From JAPOXR01 sp965116115 (GTDB lineage: Bacteria > Pseudomonadota > Alphaproteobacteria > Rhodobacterales > Rhodobacteraceae), in contig OZ220486.1 of the NCBI GenBank assembly GCA_965116115.1, forward strand, positions 1-64,000: a stretch of 64,000 nucleotides of DNA, given 5' to 3'. Of this stretch, positions 8,429-18,072 are shown in pieces (position 1 is the stretch's first letter; each line of letters starts with the position of its first letter). A program made the translations under genes and the position numbers. Below the pieces are notes generated by a model. The model saw only the letters and a list, made by a program, of their open reading frames with translations. It ran no database searches and was not told the origin of the DNA.

Positions 8429-9238
8429 TCAATTGTCAGAGGCCGGCTGGAAGCCGCCGTCGCGCATCAGACGGTTGGAATGACGCTCGACGGTATCTTC
8501 CAGTTCCCGCATGAACCGGTCTTTGGAAATTCTGCCGGTTATGGGCGGCAGAAATTCCACCACTGCCAGCCCCGGTCGGCGCAATATGGCCGCTTTGGGC
8601 CAGAACACGCCGACATTGGTTGCCGCGGGAACGCAACTGCTGCCGTATATCTCGTAAAGGATCGCGGAGCCGAATCTGTAACGTTTCCGCGCGCCCGGTG
8701 CCACGCGCGTTCCCTGTGGATAGATGATCAGCGGCCCCGGATCCGGCAGATCGGCCGCGACGCCATCCAACATCTGCCGGATCGCAGCCGATCCTTTCCC
8801 CCGGTCAACCGGAATGCATCCAATGCGTTTCGCGTAATATCCGACGATCGGCAGCATCAGGATTTGCCTTTTCATGACGAACCGAGGCCGCTCAACCACG
8901 CTGCAGATAATCAGAATGTCAAAAAACGACTGATGTTTGGCGCAGATCAGCGTGTCGCCCCGCGGCACACCGCCGCGGACTTCCGATTCAAGACCCGTCA
9001 TTGCCTTCGCGCTCCACCGCACCCACCGGCTGTATCTGCGGATCCCCCAATATGCCGCTTCGCGGCTGAAAAGCGCGAACGGCGTGATGAACAGAGCCAT
9101 CACCGCCATCACCGAATACATCTGGATTATGAAAACAAACGAACGGACCTGCTGCAAAGCCGCTTCAGGAAAGGGAACTGCCCCGATATGCAGGTTGCGC
9201 CTGTTTCCGGACATAGGCCAGTTCCACACTCCATTCAC
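8429..9238 (-). CDS. plsC: 1-acyl-sn-glycerol-3-phosphate acyltransferase
   Basis: The frame gives 269 residues with the acyltransferase signatures KHQSFFD (H-X4-D catalytic motif), PRFVMKRQI and YPQGTR (the common form is EGTR). A hydrophobic N-terminal helix (about residues 35-58) anchors it in the inner membrane. It adds the second acyl chain to lysophosphatidate to give phosphatidate. The true start may be internal, since family members begin close to the hydrophobic helix; the first 25-30 residues here are unsupported. Confidence 0.88.
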   Translation of the reverse strand: MNGVWNWPMSGNRRNLHIGAVPFPEAALQQVRSFVFIIQMYSVMAVMALFITPFALFSREAAYWGIRRYSRWVRWSAKAMTGLESEVRGGVPRGDTLICAKHQSFFDILIICSVVERPRFVMKRQILMLPIVGYYAKRIGCIPVDRGKGSAAIRQMLDGVAADLPDPGPLIIYPQGTRVAPGARKRYRFGSAILYEIYGSSCVPAATNVGVFWPKAAILRRPGLAVVEFLPPITGRISKDRFMRELEDTVERHSNRLMRDGGFQPASDN

Positions 9239-10469
9239 GGGCCGCTGGCGCTGCCGGATGCAAACGCCCCTCCCCGCGCTGATGCGCCAGTCCCGGACGC
9301 CTTATGTCCGCGGACGCGTTAAGGCCAGCGCTGCCGGCGTGGTCGCACATCCGAATTCACTTTGAGTTCTGCGCCAACGCTTGTCAATAATCACCGCATT
9401 CGGAACAGGTCTGGCTAAAACCGGATACGTCTTCAACAAGCCGAGGCGGTTTACGGGCCGGCATCTGATGCCGCCGGCCCCGGGCCGTGTTGAATATCTC
9501 CCGGCTCAGCCCAGCTATCACCTTCACGTTGTCCCCGGCCGTCCCTTTGCGCCGCAGACCATGTTTTGAAGCGCGGCTTCTCAACCGCAGTTGCCTGGTC
9601 CGCCAGCCGCTTACCGATGCGGCAATGCCCAACTGTTCCGCATCCGGCGGGCCTGAGCTTGGTCCCGGCCATCTGGAATGTTGTCTTCTTCCGCCGGTTC
9701 GAACACAGTTTCCGCCCAGCCGGCTTGCGCAGTCTCCCGCCCCCGCCGCCTGCTCGGCATTCACATCCACACCGACCACCGCAGATTCGACAACGCTCTC
9801 CGGTCTCAAATGAACCTAAACAGCGCAACAGACACTGGCGTGCCATCGTCTGCCGGCTTGTCTGGCGATTCCTCCGCCCGGATATAGAGTCGCCGCCTCT
9901 GCGCTGTCACGCCCCGGCTTGATATTTGAAAGTGTAGCGGACAATTCTACGGCGAGCCTTCGATTGTCGAGCGATGAAGCGCCGTGGCCGCCATGTTCAA
10001 GCCATAAAACAAGCCGCTTGGCCGGATGGTGACACGGCACCATAGAACGCTTTGTTCCATGGTCCATTCCCTGCCGTGCCGCCGGCCCGTCCACGTGAGT
10101 TGATGCGCGCAAAATGGTGTTTCCGCCACACGGGCGCTAACGTGAGGTCATGCGTTAAATTCCCAAGAGGCGGACATCCGCGATCGCACAGGCAATTGCG
10201 GATGCCACGGCGTCACCGACTCATTGCGCCAACCGTCAAATAGTGGAAATCCGTGTCGTAAGGCCCGATATGTCTCCGCCAAGCCGCGTTCCGGCCCTGC
10301 GGGAATATTAGCCCGGCCCGGCGCCGGTCTTCCCCTTTGGCACACGTGCGGGGACAGGGCTCCCAAGCGCGGGTTGTCCCGGTCAGCGGCAGATTCGCGG
10401 TTTAATGCGCTCTGTAATTATGCTACTGACTTAAAACAGTCTATCATAGAAATTCGGGGGAGAGGAGTC
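9239..10469. other. long intergenic region with decayed mobile DNA
   Basis: This 1.2 kb before the ABC importer operon contains no intact gene. The only recognisable content is a minus-strand TnpB-like relic at about 9384-9640. The last 70 bp hold the leader of the importer operon, with TATCAT at 10443 as a possible -10 and AGGAG before the ATG. Confidence 0.4.
9384..9640 (-). pseudogene. relic of an OrfB/TnpB-type IS200/IS605 protein
   Basis: Minus-strand frames contain EKPRFKTWSAAQ, then DNVKVIAGLSREIFNT and, at the end, FSQTCSECG. This order resembles the end of the RuvC-II region and the first half of the zinc finger of TnpB-like proteins. The pieces lie in different frames and the gene is truncated, so it is a relic. 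It differs in sequence from the tnpB pieces at 26158 and 31092. The call is tentative. Confidence 0.35.
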
Positions 10470-11984
10470 ATGATCAAAATCCGTAATCTTGCCTGCACGG
10501 CGCTGTTCGCCGCTGTCTTTGGCGCTGATTTTGCCTCGGCTGATACGATCCGTCTCGGCGCGGATGTCGATGCCGGAACGATGGATCCCCGGGTTATGCG
10601 CGACACGACAGCCTATCGGGTCAACAACTTGTTGTATGACGGGTTGGTACAACTTGACGCCAATCTCCGGCCGGTGCCGGATATTGCCGAGTCATGGTCA
10701 AATCCGGAACCCGCCGTCTGGATATTCAACCTTCGTGACGGCGTGCGGTTTCATGACGGAACGCCGCTGGATGCCGACGATGTCGTGTTCACGTTCGAAA
10801 CTATCCTGGACCCCTCGCTCAAGGCGCGGTTCCGTTCACTCTTCACGCCGATCGAAAAAATCGAGGCGCTTGATTCCGGGACCGTGAAAATCACCCTCAA
10901 GGAGCCGTATGCGCCTCTGTTGAGCTATTTGGACATGGGAATCGTGCCGAAAGACTATGTCGAGGCGGGCGGGGATCTTTCAACCGCCCCGGTGGGATCG
11001 GGGCCGATGATGCTAAGCAAATGGGAACGCGGGTCAAGGATCCTTCTTGAACCTTTCGACGATCACTGGAGCGGCGCACCGGACATTGACGGTTTCGAAT
11101 TCGTGGTTGTCGGCGACAATACGGCGCGGGCACAGGCATTCGAGGCGGGCGACCTGGACATCATTCAGTCGCCGCTTTCCCCGCAGGACATCGGACGCCT
11201 TGCCGATGACGGCAGCATAGCGAATGAGATCATGGGCGGACTCGGCATCACCTATCTGAACATCAATGTCAGCGACCCGCTTCTGGGTGACGCCAGACTT
11301 CGGCAAGCGATTGCGATGCTGGTTGACCAGGATACGATCGTAAATCAGATCTATGAGGGAGTGGATCAGGTGGCCACATCGATTCTGCTTCCTTCGTCTT
11401 GGGCGTATGATGAGTCGATCATGCAGCCGGGATTTGATCCGGACGGAGCTGAAGCGGCATTTGCCGAAGCCGGCTGGACCGATTCGAACGGGGATGGAAT
11501 CCTGGACAGGAACGGCGAACCGCTGAGCCTTGTGCTTTCCACCCACAGCGAGGATCCGAATCGTATCCAGTCGCTCGAATACATACAGGCTGTAATGCTG
11601 GAGAACGGCGTTGATGCTTCCATCTCCATCGCGGACTGGCCTGCATTCTCAGCGGCAGTTCGCGGCGGTGAACACCAGATCGCTTTGCTGGGCTGGCTGA
11701 ATATTGTCGATCCGGATCGGCTGATGTACGCGCAGTTTCATTCCGGCGGATCACTCAACTGGGGCGGATACGACAATTTCGAGGTTGATGCGTTGCTCGA
11801 GACAGGGCGGGCGTCAATAGATGTTCAGGCGCGCAAGGACGCCTATCGCGCGGCGGCGAGAATCATTGCCGATGAGCTTCCATATTTTGTAATCGCCTAC
11901 CAAGGTTATCAGGTTTTCCACACCCGTGCCATTTCGCTGGAAGCTGATGCGCGGGGGATGATGCGGACTGTCATCGGAAAATGA
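10470..11984 (+). CDS. ABC transporter periplasmic substrate-binding protein, DppA/OppA type
   Basis: A 504-residue SBP_bac_5 family protein. The N-terminus MIKIRNLACTALFAAVFGAD followed by FASADT is a Sec signal peptide with a likely cut after FASA. Family stretches include RVNNLLYDGLVQLD, WIFNLRDGVRFHDGTPLDADDVVFT and LRQAIAMLVDQDTIV. AGGAG sits just before the ATG at 10470; a longer upstream frame from 10224 has no signal peptide and is rejected. First gene of a seven-gene operon. The ligand is unknown; the neighbours point to an acylated amino acid or small peptide-like compound rather than bulk peptides. Confidence 0.93.
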   Translation: MIKIRNLACTALFAAVFGADFASADTIRLGADVDAGTMDPRVMRDTTAYRVNNLLYDGLVQLDANLRPVPDIAESWSNPEPAVWIFNLRDGVRFHDGTPLDADDVVFTFETILDPSLKARFRSLFTPIEKIEALDSGTVKITLKEPYAPLLSYLDMGIVPKDYVEAGGDLSTAPVGSGPMMLSKWERGSRILLEPFDDHWSGAPDIDGFEFVVVGDNTARAQAFEAGDLDIIQSPLSPQDIGRLADDGSIANEIMGGLGITYLNINVSDPLLGDARLRQAIAMLVDQDTIVNQIYEGVDQVATSILLPSSWAYDESIMQPGFDPDGAEAAFAEAGWTDSNGDGILDRNGEPLSLVLSTHSEDPNRIQSLEYIQAVMLENGVDASISIADWPAFSAAVRGGEHQIALLGWLNIVDPDRLMYAQFHSGGSLNWGGYDNFEVDALLETGRASIDVQARKDAYRAAARIIADELPYFVIAYQGYQVFHTRAISLEADARGMMRTVIGK

Positions 11985-12037
11985 TCCGATGAATTGCCGA
12001 TGCCGGCCAGTCCCGGCCGGCATCGGCGGCCAGTCCC

Positions 12038-13018
12038 ATGATCGCTTATCTGATTCGAAGGGTTGTGCTGTTCATCCCGATGATAATCGGGATTGTCGCT
12101 GTCACTTTCGGAATCATGCAGCTGTTGCCCGGCGACCCTGCCGCAGTTCTCCTGGGCGAGGAAGCCACTGAAGAGGCGATCCGGGGAGTACGCCAGGCGC
12201 TCGGCCTTGATCGTCCATGGTGGGTTCGGCTCGGCGCGTACTATATTGATCTGCTCCAAGGCGAGATGGGGAACTCGTATTTCCAGAACCAAACGGTTGC
12301 GGAGGCGATCGCACAGCGTCTGGTCCCGACTCTTGAGGTCGCGGTCGTCGCCCTGCTGCTGTCCGTCGGTCTCGGTGTCATTCTGGGGGTGGCCGCCGCC
12401 GTCCACAGAGGTACGCCTATCGACGCGCTTTGCATGCTGTTTGCCCAGTTCGGGGTGTCGATGCCGGTCTTCTGGTTCGGCATCCTGCTGATGTACCTAT
12501 TCGCGATCCAGTTTGACCTTCTTCCTTCCATCGGACGCGGGCCGCCGCTGCTTGATGCGCTCGGACAGGCGGCCATCGGCCGCCCGGCAGCACTGGCAGA
12601 ATCGCTGATGCACATTGCGATGCCGGCCCTTACTCTCGGCTTGACGAATGCAGCGGTCATCTCGCGACTGGTGCGAAGCGCCATGTTGGAGGCGCTCGGC
12701 CAAGACTACATCCGCACGGCGAATGCAAAGGGCCTCAAGCCGGTGCGCATCGTGTTCGTGCACGGGTTGCGGAATGCGCTGTTGCCGGTCGTGAGTGTGA
12801 TCGGGCTGCGATTCGGCGCCCTGCTGGGCGGCGCCGTGCTGACGGAAAGCATCTTCGGTTGGCCGGGCCTCGGCCAACTTGCCGTCGCCGCGATTTCTCA
12901 GCGCGACATCCCGCTCATTCAAGGAATCGTTCTGACATTTGCTCTCGCTTTCGCGTTGGTAACCTTGCTGGTAGATCTGCTTTACGCCGTGATCGATCCA
13001 CGGGTTCGACTTGAATGA
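12038..13018 (+). CDS. ABC transporter permease, DppB type
   Basis: A 326-residue inner-membrane protein with about six helices. It starts MIAYLIRRVVLFIPMIIGIV, the standard DppB N-terminus. The cytoplasmic EAA loop that contacts the ATPases is visible as RTANAKGLKPVRIVFVHGLR. It lies 53 bp after the binding protein gene and 9 bp before the partner permease. Confidence 0.94.
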   Translation: MIAYLIRRVVLFIPMIIGIVAVTFGIMQLLPGDPAAVLLGEEATEEAIRGVRQALGLDRPWWVRLGAYYIDLLQGEMGNSYFQNQTVAEAIAQRLVPTLEVAVVALLLSVGLGVILGVAAAVHRGTPIDALCMLFAQFGVSMPVFWFGILLMYLFAIQFDLLPSIGRGPPLLDALGQAAIGRPAALAESLMHIAMPALTLGLTNAAVISRLVRSAMLEALGQDYIRTANAKGLKPVRIVFVHGLRNALLPVVSVIGLRFGALLGGAVLTESIFGWPGLGQLAVAAISQRDIPLIQGIVLTFALAFALVTLLVDLLYAVIDPRVRLE

Positions 13019-13027
13019 ATCATTTGG

Positions 13028-13867
13028 ATGCTGCGTGACAACCTTTCTCTGGCCATTGGCGGCACAATTGTCGTTGTCGTGCTCTTGTACGTGCTTTTCG
13101 GCCCGCTGGTTTCCGGCTACGAAGTTGAGCAGATGGATATGCGCAACCGCCTGCAACTGCCTTCATCGGCGCACTGGCTGGGAACCGACAATTTCGGCCG
13201 CGATCTTTGGACCAGAATGGCAGTCGGAGCCCGGATCTCGATAATCATTGCCTTGGCATCGGTCGCGATCGCTGTCATCGTGGGTGCGGCGGTAGGGCTG
13301 GTCAGCGGTTACTTCGGCGGTTGGCCGGATCTTGTCCTGATGCGCATCGTCGACATTTTTCTTGGTTTTCCGCCTATAATCCTGGCACTGGCGATCGTGG
13401 CCGCGCTCGGACCGGGCGTGGTCAACCTGACCTTGTCGCTGGCCGCAGTGTTCTGGACCGAGTATGCCAGGGTTGTCAGGTCGGTGACGCTTTCGCAGAG
13501 AGAATCCGACTATGTGGCCGCCGCCGTCGCGCTTGGCGCGTCCAATACGCGCATCTTGTTCCGGGAAATCCTGCCGAACGTGATCGGACCGGTAATCGTT
13601 CTCGCCACACTTGGCCTTGGAACGGCCATCATCGCCGAATCGGGGCTGAGTTTTCTTGGTTTCGGAGTTCAGCCGCCGACACCAACCTGGGGCTGGACGC
13701 TCGCTTACGGCACAAGGTATCTGCGCACCGATCCGTGGTTGTCCACCGTCGCCGGACTGGCGATCATGATCACTGTGCTCGGTTTCAATCTCTTTGGCGA
13801 CGGACTGCGCGATTTGCTTGACCCGCGCGGCGTGTCCCGCAGGACCCGCCTCCTGTCTCACAGATAA
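13028..13867 (+). CDS. ABC transporter permease, DppC type
   Basis: A 279-residue membrane protein. After the first helix, the segment HWLGTDNFGRDLWTRMAVGA is the classic DppC motif. The EAA loop is VAAAVALGASNTRILFREIL, and SGLSFLGFGVQPPTPTWGW marks the end of the transmembrane domain. It pairs with the upstream permease to form the channel. It is 11 bp before the deacylase gene. Confidence 0.94.
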   Translation: MLRDNLSLAIGGTIVVVVLLYVLFGPLVSGYEVEQMDMRNRLQLPSSAHWLGTDNFGRDLWTRMAVGARISIIIALASVAIAVIVGAAVGLVSGYFGGWPDLVLMRIVDIFLGFPPIILALAIVAALGPGVVNLTLSLAAVFWTEYARVVRSVTLSQRESDYVAAAVALGASNTRILFREILPNVIGPVIVLATLGLGTAIIAESGLSFLGFGVQPPTPTWGWTLAYGTRYLRTDPWLSTVAGLAIMITVLGFNLFGDGLRDLLDPRGVSRRTRLLSHR

Positions 13868-13878
13868 GGACCCTTCAC

Positions 13879-14823
13879 ATGAAACATCACAGGATACACA
13901 GGCCGAAAGTCGCGACCATGGCTGACGGCAGCGCTTCGGTCCTTGCGATTCACGAACTTGTCGGGGAATCCGACGGGCCGACGGTCGGTGTCTCCGGCTC
14001 GATACATGGCAATGAAAACACGGGCAGCCAGATTATTCGCGAACTCTGGGAAATCCTGGCCGTAAGCCGGATTGCCGGCCGGATCCTGCTCCTGCCGGTC
14101 GCCAATCCACGCGCTTTCGCGGTGAACAAGCGCTACACTCCGGTCGACGAATTGAATCTGAACCGTCAGTTTCCCGGTTCAACCGCCGGCTGGTACTCCG
14201 ATCATCTGGCCGCAGCGATAACGCGGGAATTTCTCGAGAAGATCGATATTCATGTCGACCTGCATGCCGGGACTGACCGGCCGACCGTCGACTATGTCTA
14301 TATCATGAACGACGAACGGCTGTCGCGGGCGTTCGGTTCACACGTGCTTTATCGTCCCAAGGAAGGCGCGGGAGGCACGAGCTACAGCGGCACGACCAAG
14401 AGCGTCACGGTCGACCAGCGCGGCATTGCGTCCATTGTGGTCGAACTCGGCGGCGGTATCGTGGCGCAGCAGCCGTTTGTCAAACGCGGGGTGGCCGGAA
14501 CCCTGAACATCATTCGGGCCGCAGGCGTGATTGACGGCGACCCGGATCCTCCGCCGCCGCAGACGGTCGTACGCGGCATAGAAATCGTCCGGCCCAGCCA
14601 GGGCGGTTGGCTGGAAACCGAGGCTCCGCGACTGGGAGAACCCGTTGCCGGAGGCGCGGTGCTTGGCCGGGTCGTGAGCCCATACTCGTTCGAAACCTTG
14701 GAAGTTATCCATTCCCCGGTGGAGCGCGGGATCATGATACTCTCGCACCTCAACCGAAATGTCGTAGAGCCGGGCGATTACGGTTACATGGTCGGCGACT
14801 TGGCCGCGGCGGAGGAATCCTGA
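13879..14823 (+). CDS. AstE/AspA-family zinc deacylase (succinylglutamate desuccinylase/aspartoacylase-like)
   Basis: A 314-residue M14-type zinc hydrolase. Metal ligands H43 and E46 lie in SGSIHGNENTGS and the third histidine in DIHVDLHAGTDRP. The C-terminal 80 residues form the beta-rich domain typical of this family, with PSQGGWLETEAPRLGEPV. The family removes acyl groups from N-acyl amino acids and related compounds; DoeB, which deacetylates N-acetyl-diaminobutyrate, belongs to it. Here it is embedded in an importer operon and overlaps the aminotransferase gene by one base, so the imported compound is probably deacylated and then transaminated. The exact substrate cannot be told. Confidence 0.85.
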   Translation: MKHHRIHRPKVATMADGSASVLAIHELVGESDGPTVGVSGSIHGNENTGSQIIRELWEILAVSRIAGRILLLPVANPRAFAVNKRYTPVDELNLNRQFPGSTAGWYSDHLAAAITREFLEKIDIHVDLHAGTDRPTVDYVYIMNDERLSRAFGSHVLYRPKEGAGGTSYSGTTKSVTVDQRGIASIVVELGGGIVAQQPFVKRGVAGTLNIIRAAGVIDGDPDPPPPQTVVRGIEIVRPSQGGWLETEAPRLGEPVAGGAVLGRVVSPYSFETLEVIHSPVERGIMILSHLNRNVVEPGDYGYMVGDLAAAEES

Positions 14824-16127
14824 TGAACGCATACCCGCTCTCGCTTGCGGCCTTCGAGCGCGCGGCACGTGTGGTTCCTGCCGGAGTCAGTACGAACACG
14901 CGGGCCCGGACACCGCATCCGCTGTATTTCGACAGGGCGGAAGGGCCATGGGCATGGGATGTCGACGGCAATCGGCATCTTGACATCGTGATGGGAAACG
15001 GTGCGGTCTTGCTGGGGCATGGCCACGGTGAAGTGCAGGAAGCCGTCGCAAGAGCCGTACGGGCGGGCCTGACCTGCGGAGTCGAATCCTCAATGATGCT
15101 GCATGCCGCTGAAACGCTTGTTTCGGCAGCTGGCTGGCCGGACATGGTGCGCTTCACGAACACCGGAACAGAAGCTGTCCAGCATGCGTTGCATATCGCC
15201 CGGCATGCGACGGGGCGTACCAGGATCGCGAAAGTCGAGGGCAGTTATCACGGCTGGTCGGATGAGGTTTTCGTCAGCGTCTGGGTCGATCCTGCCGCGG
15301 CAGGACCGGTTTCGCGCATAACACCTCAACCGCAGTTTCAGGGGCAGCGCGCTGATCTGGTGTCGGAAACACTTGTGCTGCCGTTTAACAATGCCGATGC
15401 AACCGTTGCCGCGCTTGATGATGCCGGTGACGAGATAGCCGCAATCCTGCTGGAACCGACCCTTGTCGATGTGGGCTTTGTCCCAGCGGATACCGCGTAT
15501 CTGCGAACGTTGCGGACGGCTGCTGACCGGAACGGCATCGTCCTCGTGTTCGACGAACTCCTGACCGGATTCAATACCGCGGTCAGCGGCGTTGCCGGCG
15601 CGACTGGAATCACGCCGGACCTTGCTCTCTATGGCAAGTCTGTTGCCAACGGTTACCCGCTCGCTGCGGTCGCCGGGCGCGAGGAATTGATGCGGATGAC
15701 GGAACCGGGCAGAGGGCCGGCATTTGTCGGCACGTTCAACGGCCACGCGGTTTCGATCGCGGCAGCCGCCGCCGCGCTTCCGATCCTGGCGAGAGGAGAT
15801 GTGCAGCGCGAGGTTTCCCGGCGGTGCGGCCAGCTGAAATCCTGCTTTGATTCGCAGGCGCGGAAACACGGCGTGGAGGCGCAATTCGTGACGGGAGGGT
15901 CGCATTTCCACTGGTACTTCTGCGCCAACGAAGTGACGGACTTCCGTTCCGCCGCACGGTCTGACGCGGACGCATACCGGAAATTCAACGCGTCACTGGC
16001 CGAGCAGCGTCTGCTGACCTTGCCGAATCCACTCTCGCATCATGCCATATCACTTGCGCATGACGAGGCGGTATTGTCCGAATTGGAGGCCGCATTCGAG
16101 ACCGGTCTCAGGGCTGTCGGATCCTGA
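14823..16127 (+). CDS. class III aminotransferase (glutamate-1-semialdehyde aminomutase-like)
   Basis: A 434-residue PLP enzyme. Visible features are PAGVSTNTRARTPHPLYFD, the glycine-rich NGAVLLGHGHGEV, FTNTGTEAVQHALHIAR, VFDELLTGFN and the PLP lysine in LALYGKSVANGYPLAAVAGR. The ATG overlaps the stop of the upstream deacylase (TGATG), so translation is coupled. Its place inside a transport operon argues against the biosynthetic HemL role and for catabolism of an omega-amino or beta-amino compound, as with DoeD-like enzymes. A longer upstream frame from 14607 overlaps the deacylase and is not used. Confidence 0.85.
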   Translation: MNAYPLSLAAFERAARVVPAGVSTNTRARTPHPLYFDRAEGPWAWDVDGNRHLDIVMGNGAVLLGHGHGEVQEAVARAVRAGLTCGVESSMMLHAAETLVSAAGWPDMVRFTNTGTEAVQHALHIARHATGRTRIAKVEGSYHGWSDEVFVSVWVDPAAAGPVSRITPQPQFQGQRADLVSETLVLPFNNADATVAALDDAGDEIAAILLEPTLVDVGFVPADTAYLRTLRTAADRNGIVLVFDELLTGFNTAVSGVAGATGITPDLALYGKSVANGYPLAAVAGREELMRMTEPGRGPAFVGTFNGHAVSIAAAAAALPILARGDVQREVSRRCGQLKSCFDSQARKHGVEAQFVTGGSHFHWYFCANEVTDFRSAARSDADAYRKFNASLAEQRLLTLPNPLSHHAISLAHDEAVLSELEAAFETGLRAVGS

Positions 16128-16129
16128 GC

Positions 16130-17110
16130 ATGCCCTGTCCGCTCCTTGCAGTCGAGGGGCTCACCACGGTTCTGCACCTGCCGTCGGGACCGGTGCCGGT
16201 GGTGGACAATGTGCAGTTGACCGTCGCACCTGGCGAAACACTTGGAATCGTCGGCGAGAGCGGTTGCGGCAAGAGCATGCTTGCACTGTCGATTATCGGA
16301 CTGCAGCCGAAACCGGCGGCCGAGATCATCGGAGGAACGGCGGAGTTCGAGGGCGCCGACCTGCTCGCCCTGCCGCCCGAGCGGATCAGGAACATTCGCG
16401 GACGCCGTATCGGGATGGTGTTTCAGGAGCCCATGACGGCGCTCAACCCGGTGATGCGGATTGGAGACCAGATCGCCGAAGTCATCCGGTGTCATCTTGG
16501 GGCCGGTCGGCGTGCCGCCTGGAACCGTTCAGTTGAACTGCTTGACCTGGTTCGCGTGCCGGATCCGGAGAGGCGCGTGCGCGAGTATCCCTATCAACTC
16601 TCGGGAGGAATGCGGCAGCGCGTGATGATCGCCGCAGCATTGGCCTGCGATCCGGCCATGATCATCGCTGATGAACCGACGACAGCGCTCGACGTGACGA
16701 TACAGGCCCAAGTCCTTGATCTGCTCAGGGACCTGCAGTCCAAGACCGGTATGGCAGTTATCCTGATCACCCATGATCTCGGCGTAATTGCCGAAGCCGC
16801 GGATCGCGTGATAGTCATGTATGCCGGGCGCAAGGTCGAGGAAGCAGCCGTCGCGAAGCTGTTTTCGGATCCTTGCCATCCTTACACCAAGGGTCTGCTG
16901 CACTCGGTGCCGACGCTCGGGGCAAACAGGCATGTGCGCCTGAATGAAATCTCCGGATCCGTGCCCCGGCTCGACAGTCTTCCGCCGGGATGCAGTTTCG
17001 CTCCCAGATGCGCCCGCAAGGTCAGCCTGTGCGAAGGTGTCGTCCCGGTCCTTGAACGCCTGGCCGCGGGCAGCCTCGTCGCGTGCCACAATCCGGCTGT
17101 GGACAGATGA
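16130..17110 (+). CDS. ABC transporter ATPase, DppD type
   Basis: A 326-residue ATPase with Walker A GESGCGKS, Q-loop MVFQEPMTALNPV, signature LSGGMRQRVMIAA, Walker B MIIADEPTTALDV and the H-loop LITHDLG. The C-terminal oligopeptide/dipeptide extension with PPGCSFAPRCARKVSLC is present. It starts two bases after the aminotransferase stop and overlaps the next ATPase gene by four bases (ATGA). Confidence 0.95.
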   Translation: MPCPLLAVEGLTTVLHLPSGPVPVVDNVQLTVAPGETLGIVGESGCGKSMLALSIIGLQPKPAAEIIGGTAEFEGADLLALPPERIRNIRGRRIGMVFQEPMTALNPVMRIGDQIAEVIRCHLGAGRRAAWNRSVELLDLVRVPDPERRVREYPYQLSGGMRQRVMIAAALACDPAMIIADEPTTALDVTIQAQVLDLLRDLQSKTGMAVILITHDLGVIAEAADRVIVMYAGRKVEEAAVAKLFSDPCHPYTKGLLHSVPTLGANRHVRLNEISGSVPRLDSLPPGCSFAPRCARKVSLCEGVVPVLERLAAGSLVACHNPAVDR

Positions 17111-18072
17111 GTGCGCCGGTTGTCAGGGCCACGGGCCTCAGCAAGGAATTTTCGATCGGCGGGCTGCTTTCCGGCGGCGCGCGACAACTGCGCGCCGTCC
17201 AGCAGGTCGACCTCGGGGTCCAACGCGGCGAAATTCTGGGCTTGGTTGGCGAAAGCGGATGCGGCAAATCAACGGTCGGCAGGCTGTTGCTGCGGCTGAT
17301 CAAGCCGACATCCGGATCTATCCGTTTTTTGGGCGAGGAAATCGGCAAGGCCTCCAGATACGAGATTCGTAAGTTTCGAACGAAAATGCAGATCGTGTTC
17401 CAAGATCCGTTTTCATCTCTCAATCCGCGCCACCGAGTGGCAGAAATCCTTGCCGCGCCTTACAGAATCCACACAAACAAAACACTGGCCGAGGTCGATG
17501 AACTGGTTGTCGCGCTGATGCAGCGCGTCGGTCTTGATCCCTCTGCCCGGCGAAAATATCCGCACGAGTTCTCCGGTGGCCAGAGGCAGAGAATCGGCAT
17601 CGCAAGGGCGATTGCTCTGAAACCGGAATTCGTTGTCTGTGATGAACCGGTTTCCGCGCTTGATGTGTCCGTGCAGGCACAGATCATCAATCTTCTCAGG
17701 GATCTGCGTGACGAAAGCGGCATTGCCCTGCTGTTTGTTTCTCACGATCTGGCGGTGGTGGAGAACATCTGCGACAGGGTGGCGGTGATGTATATGGGCC
17801 GGATCATCGAGATGGCCGCTTGCGATGAGCTTTTCGATTCCCCCGGGCATCCCTATACTGAAGCGCTTTTGGCAGCTGTGCCGCGCCCGGAGCCGACAGG
17901 CGGAAAATCCACTGCCGGCCGCCTTGCAGGCGAGGTTCCAAGCGCTGTTAACCCGCCGCCGGGCTGCGCGTTTCACACGCGTTGTCCAATTGCTAAAGCC
18001 AGATGCAGGGCTGAGCATCCAAAACTCACTGAACGCGCTAACGGCCGAATGGTTGCCTGCCACTTCCGCTGA
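17107..18072 (+). CDS. ABC transporter ATPase, DppF type
   Basis: A 321-residue ATPase starting MSAPVVRATGLSKEF at the ATG that overlaps the previous stop. Walker A is GESGCGKSTVG, signature FSGGQRQRIGIARAI, Walker B FVVCDEPVSALDV, and the C-terminal cysteine segment GCAFHTRCPIAKARC is typical of DppF/OppF. It completes the transporter and is the last gene of the operon. The longer frame starting at 17083 would overlap the upstream gene further and lacks support. Confidence 0.95.
   Translation: MSAPVVRATGLSKEFSIGGLLSGGARQLRAVQQVDLGVQRGEILGLVGESGCGKSTVGRLLLRLIKPTSGSIRFLGEEIGKASRYEIRKFRTKMQIVFQDPFSSLNPRHRVAEILAAPYRIHTNKTLAEVDELVVALMQRVGLDPSARRKYPHEFSGGQRQRIGIARAIALKPEFVVCDEPVSALDVSVQAQIINLLRDLRDESGIALLFVSHDLAVVENICDRVAVMYMGRIIEMAACDELFDSPGHPYTEALLAAVPRPEPTGGKSTAGRLAGEVPSAVNPPPGCAFHTRCPIAKARCRAEHPKLTERANGRMVACHFR

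Noticed and set aside
13879..16127. Ectoine-degradation operon (doeB-doeD)
   Set aside because: The enzyme families fit, but no ectoine hydrolase, dehydrogenase or regulator gene is present and the transporter is of Dpp type, so only a general deacylase plus aminotransferase call is justified.
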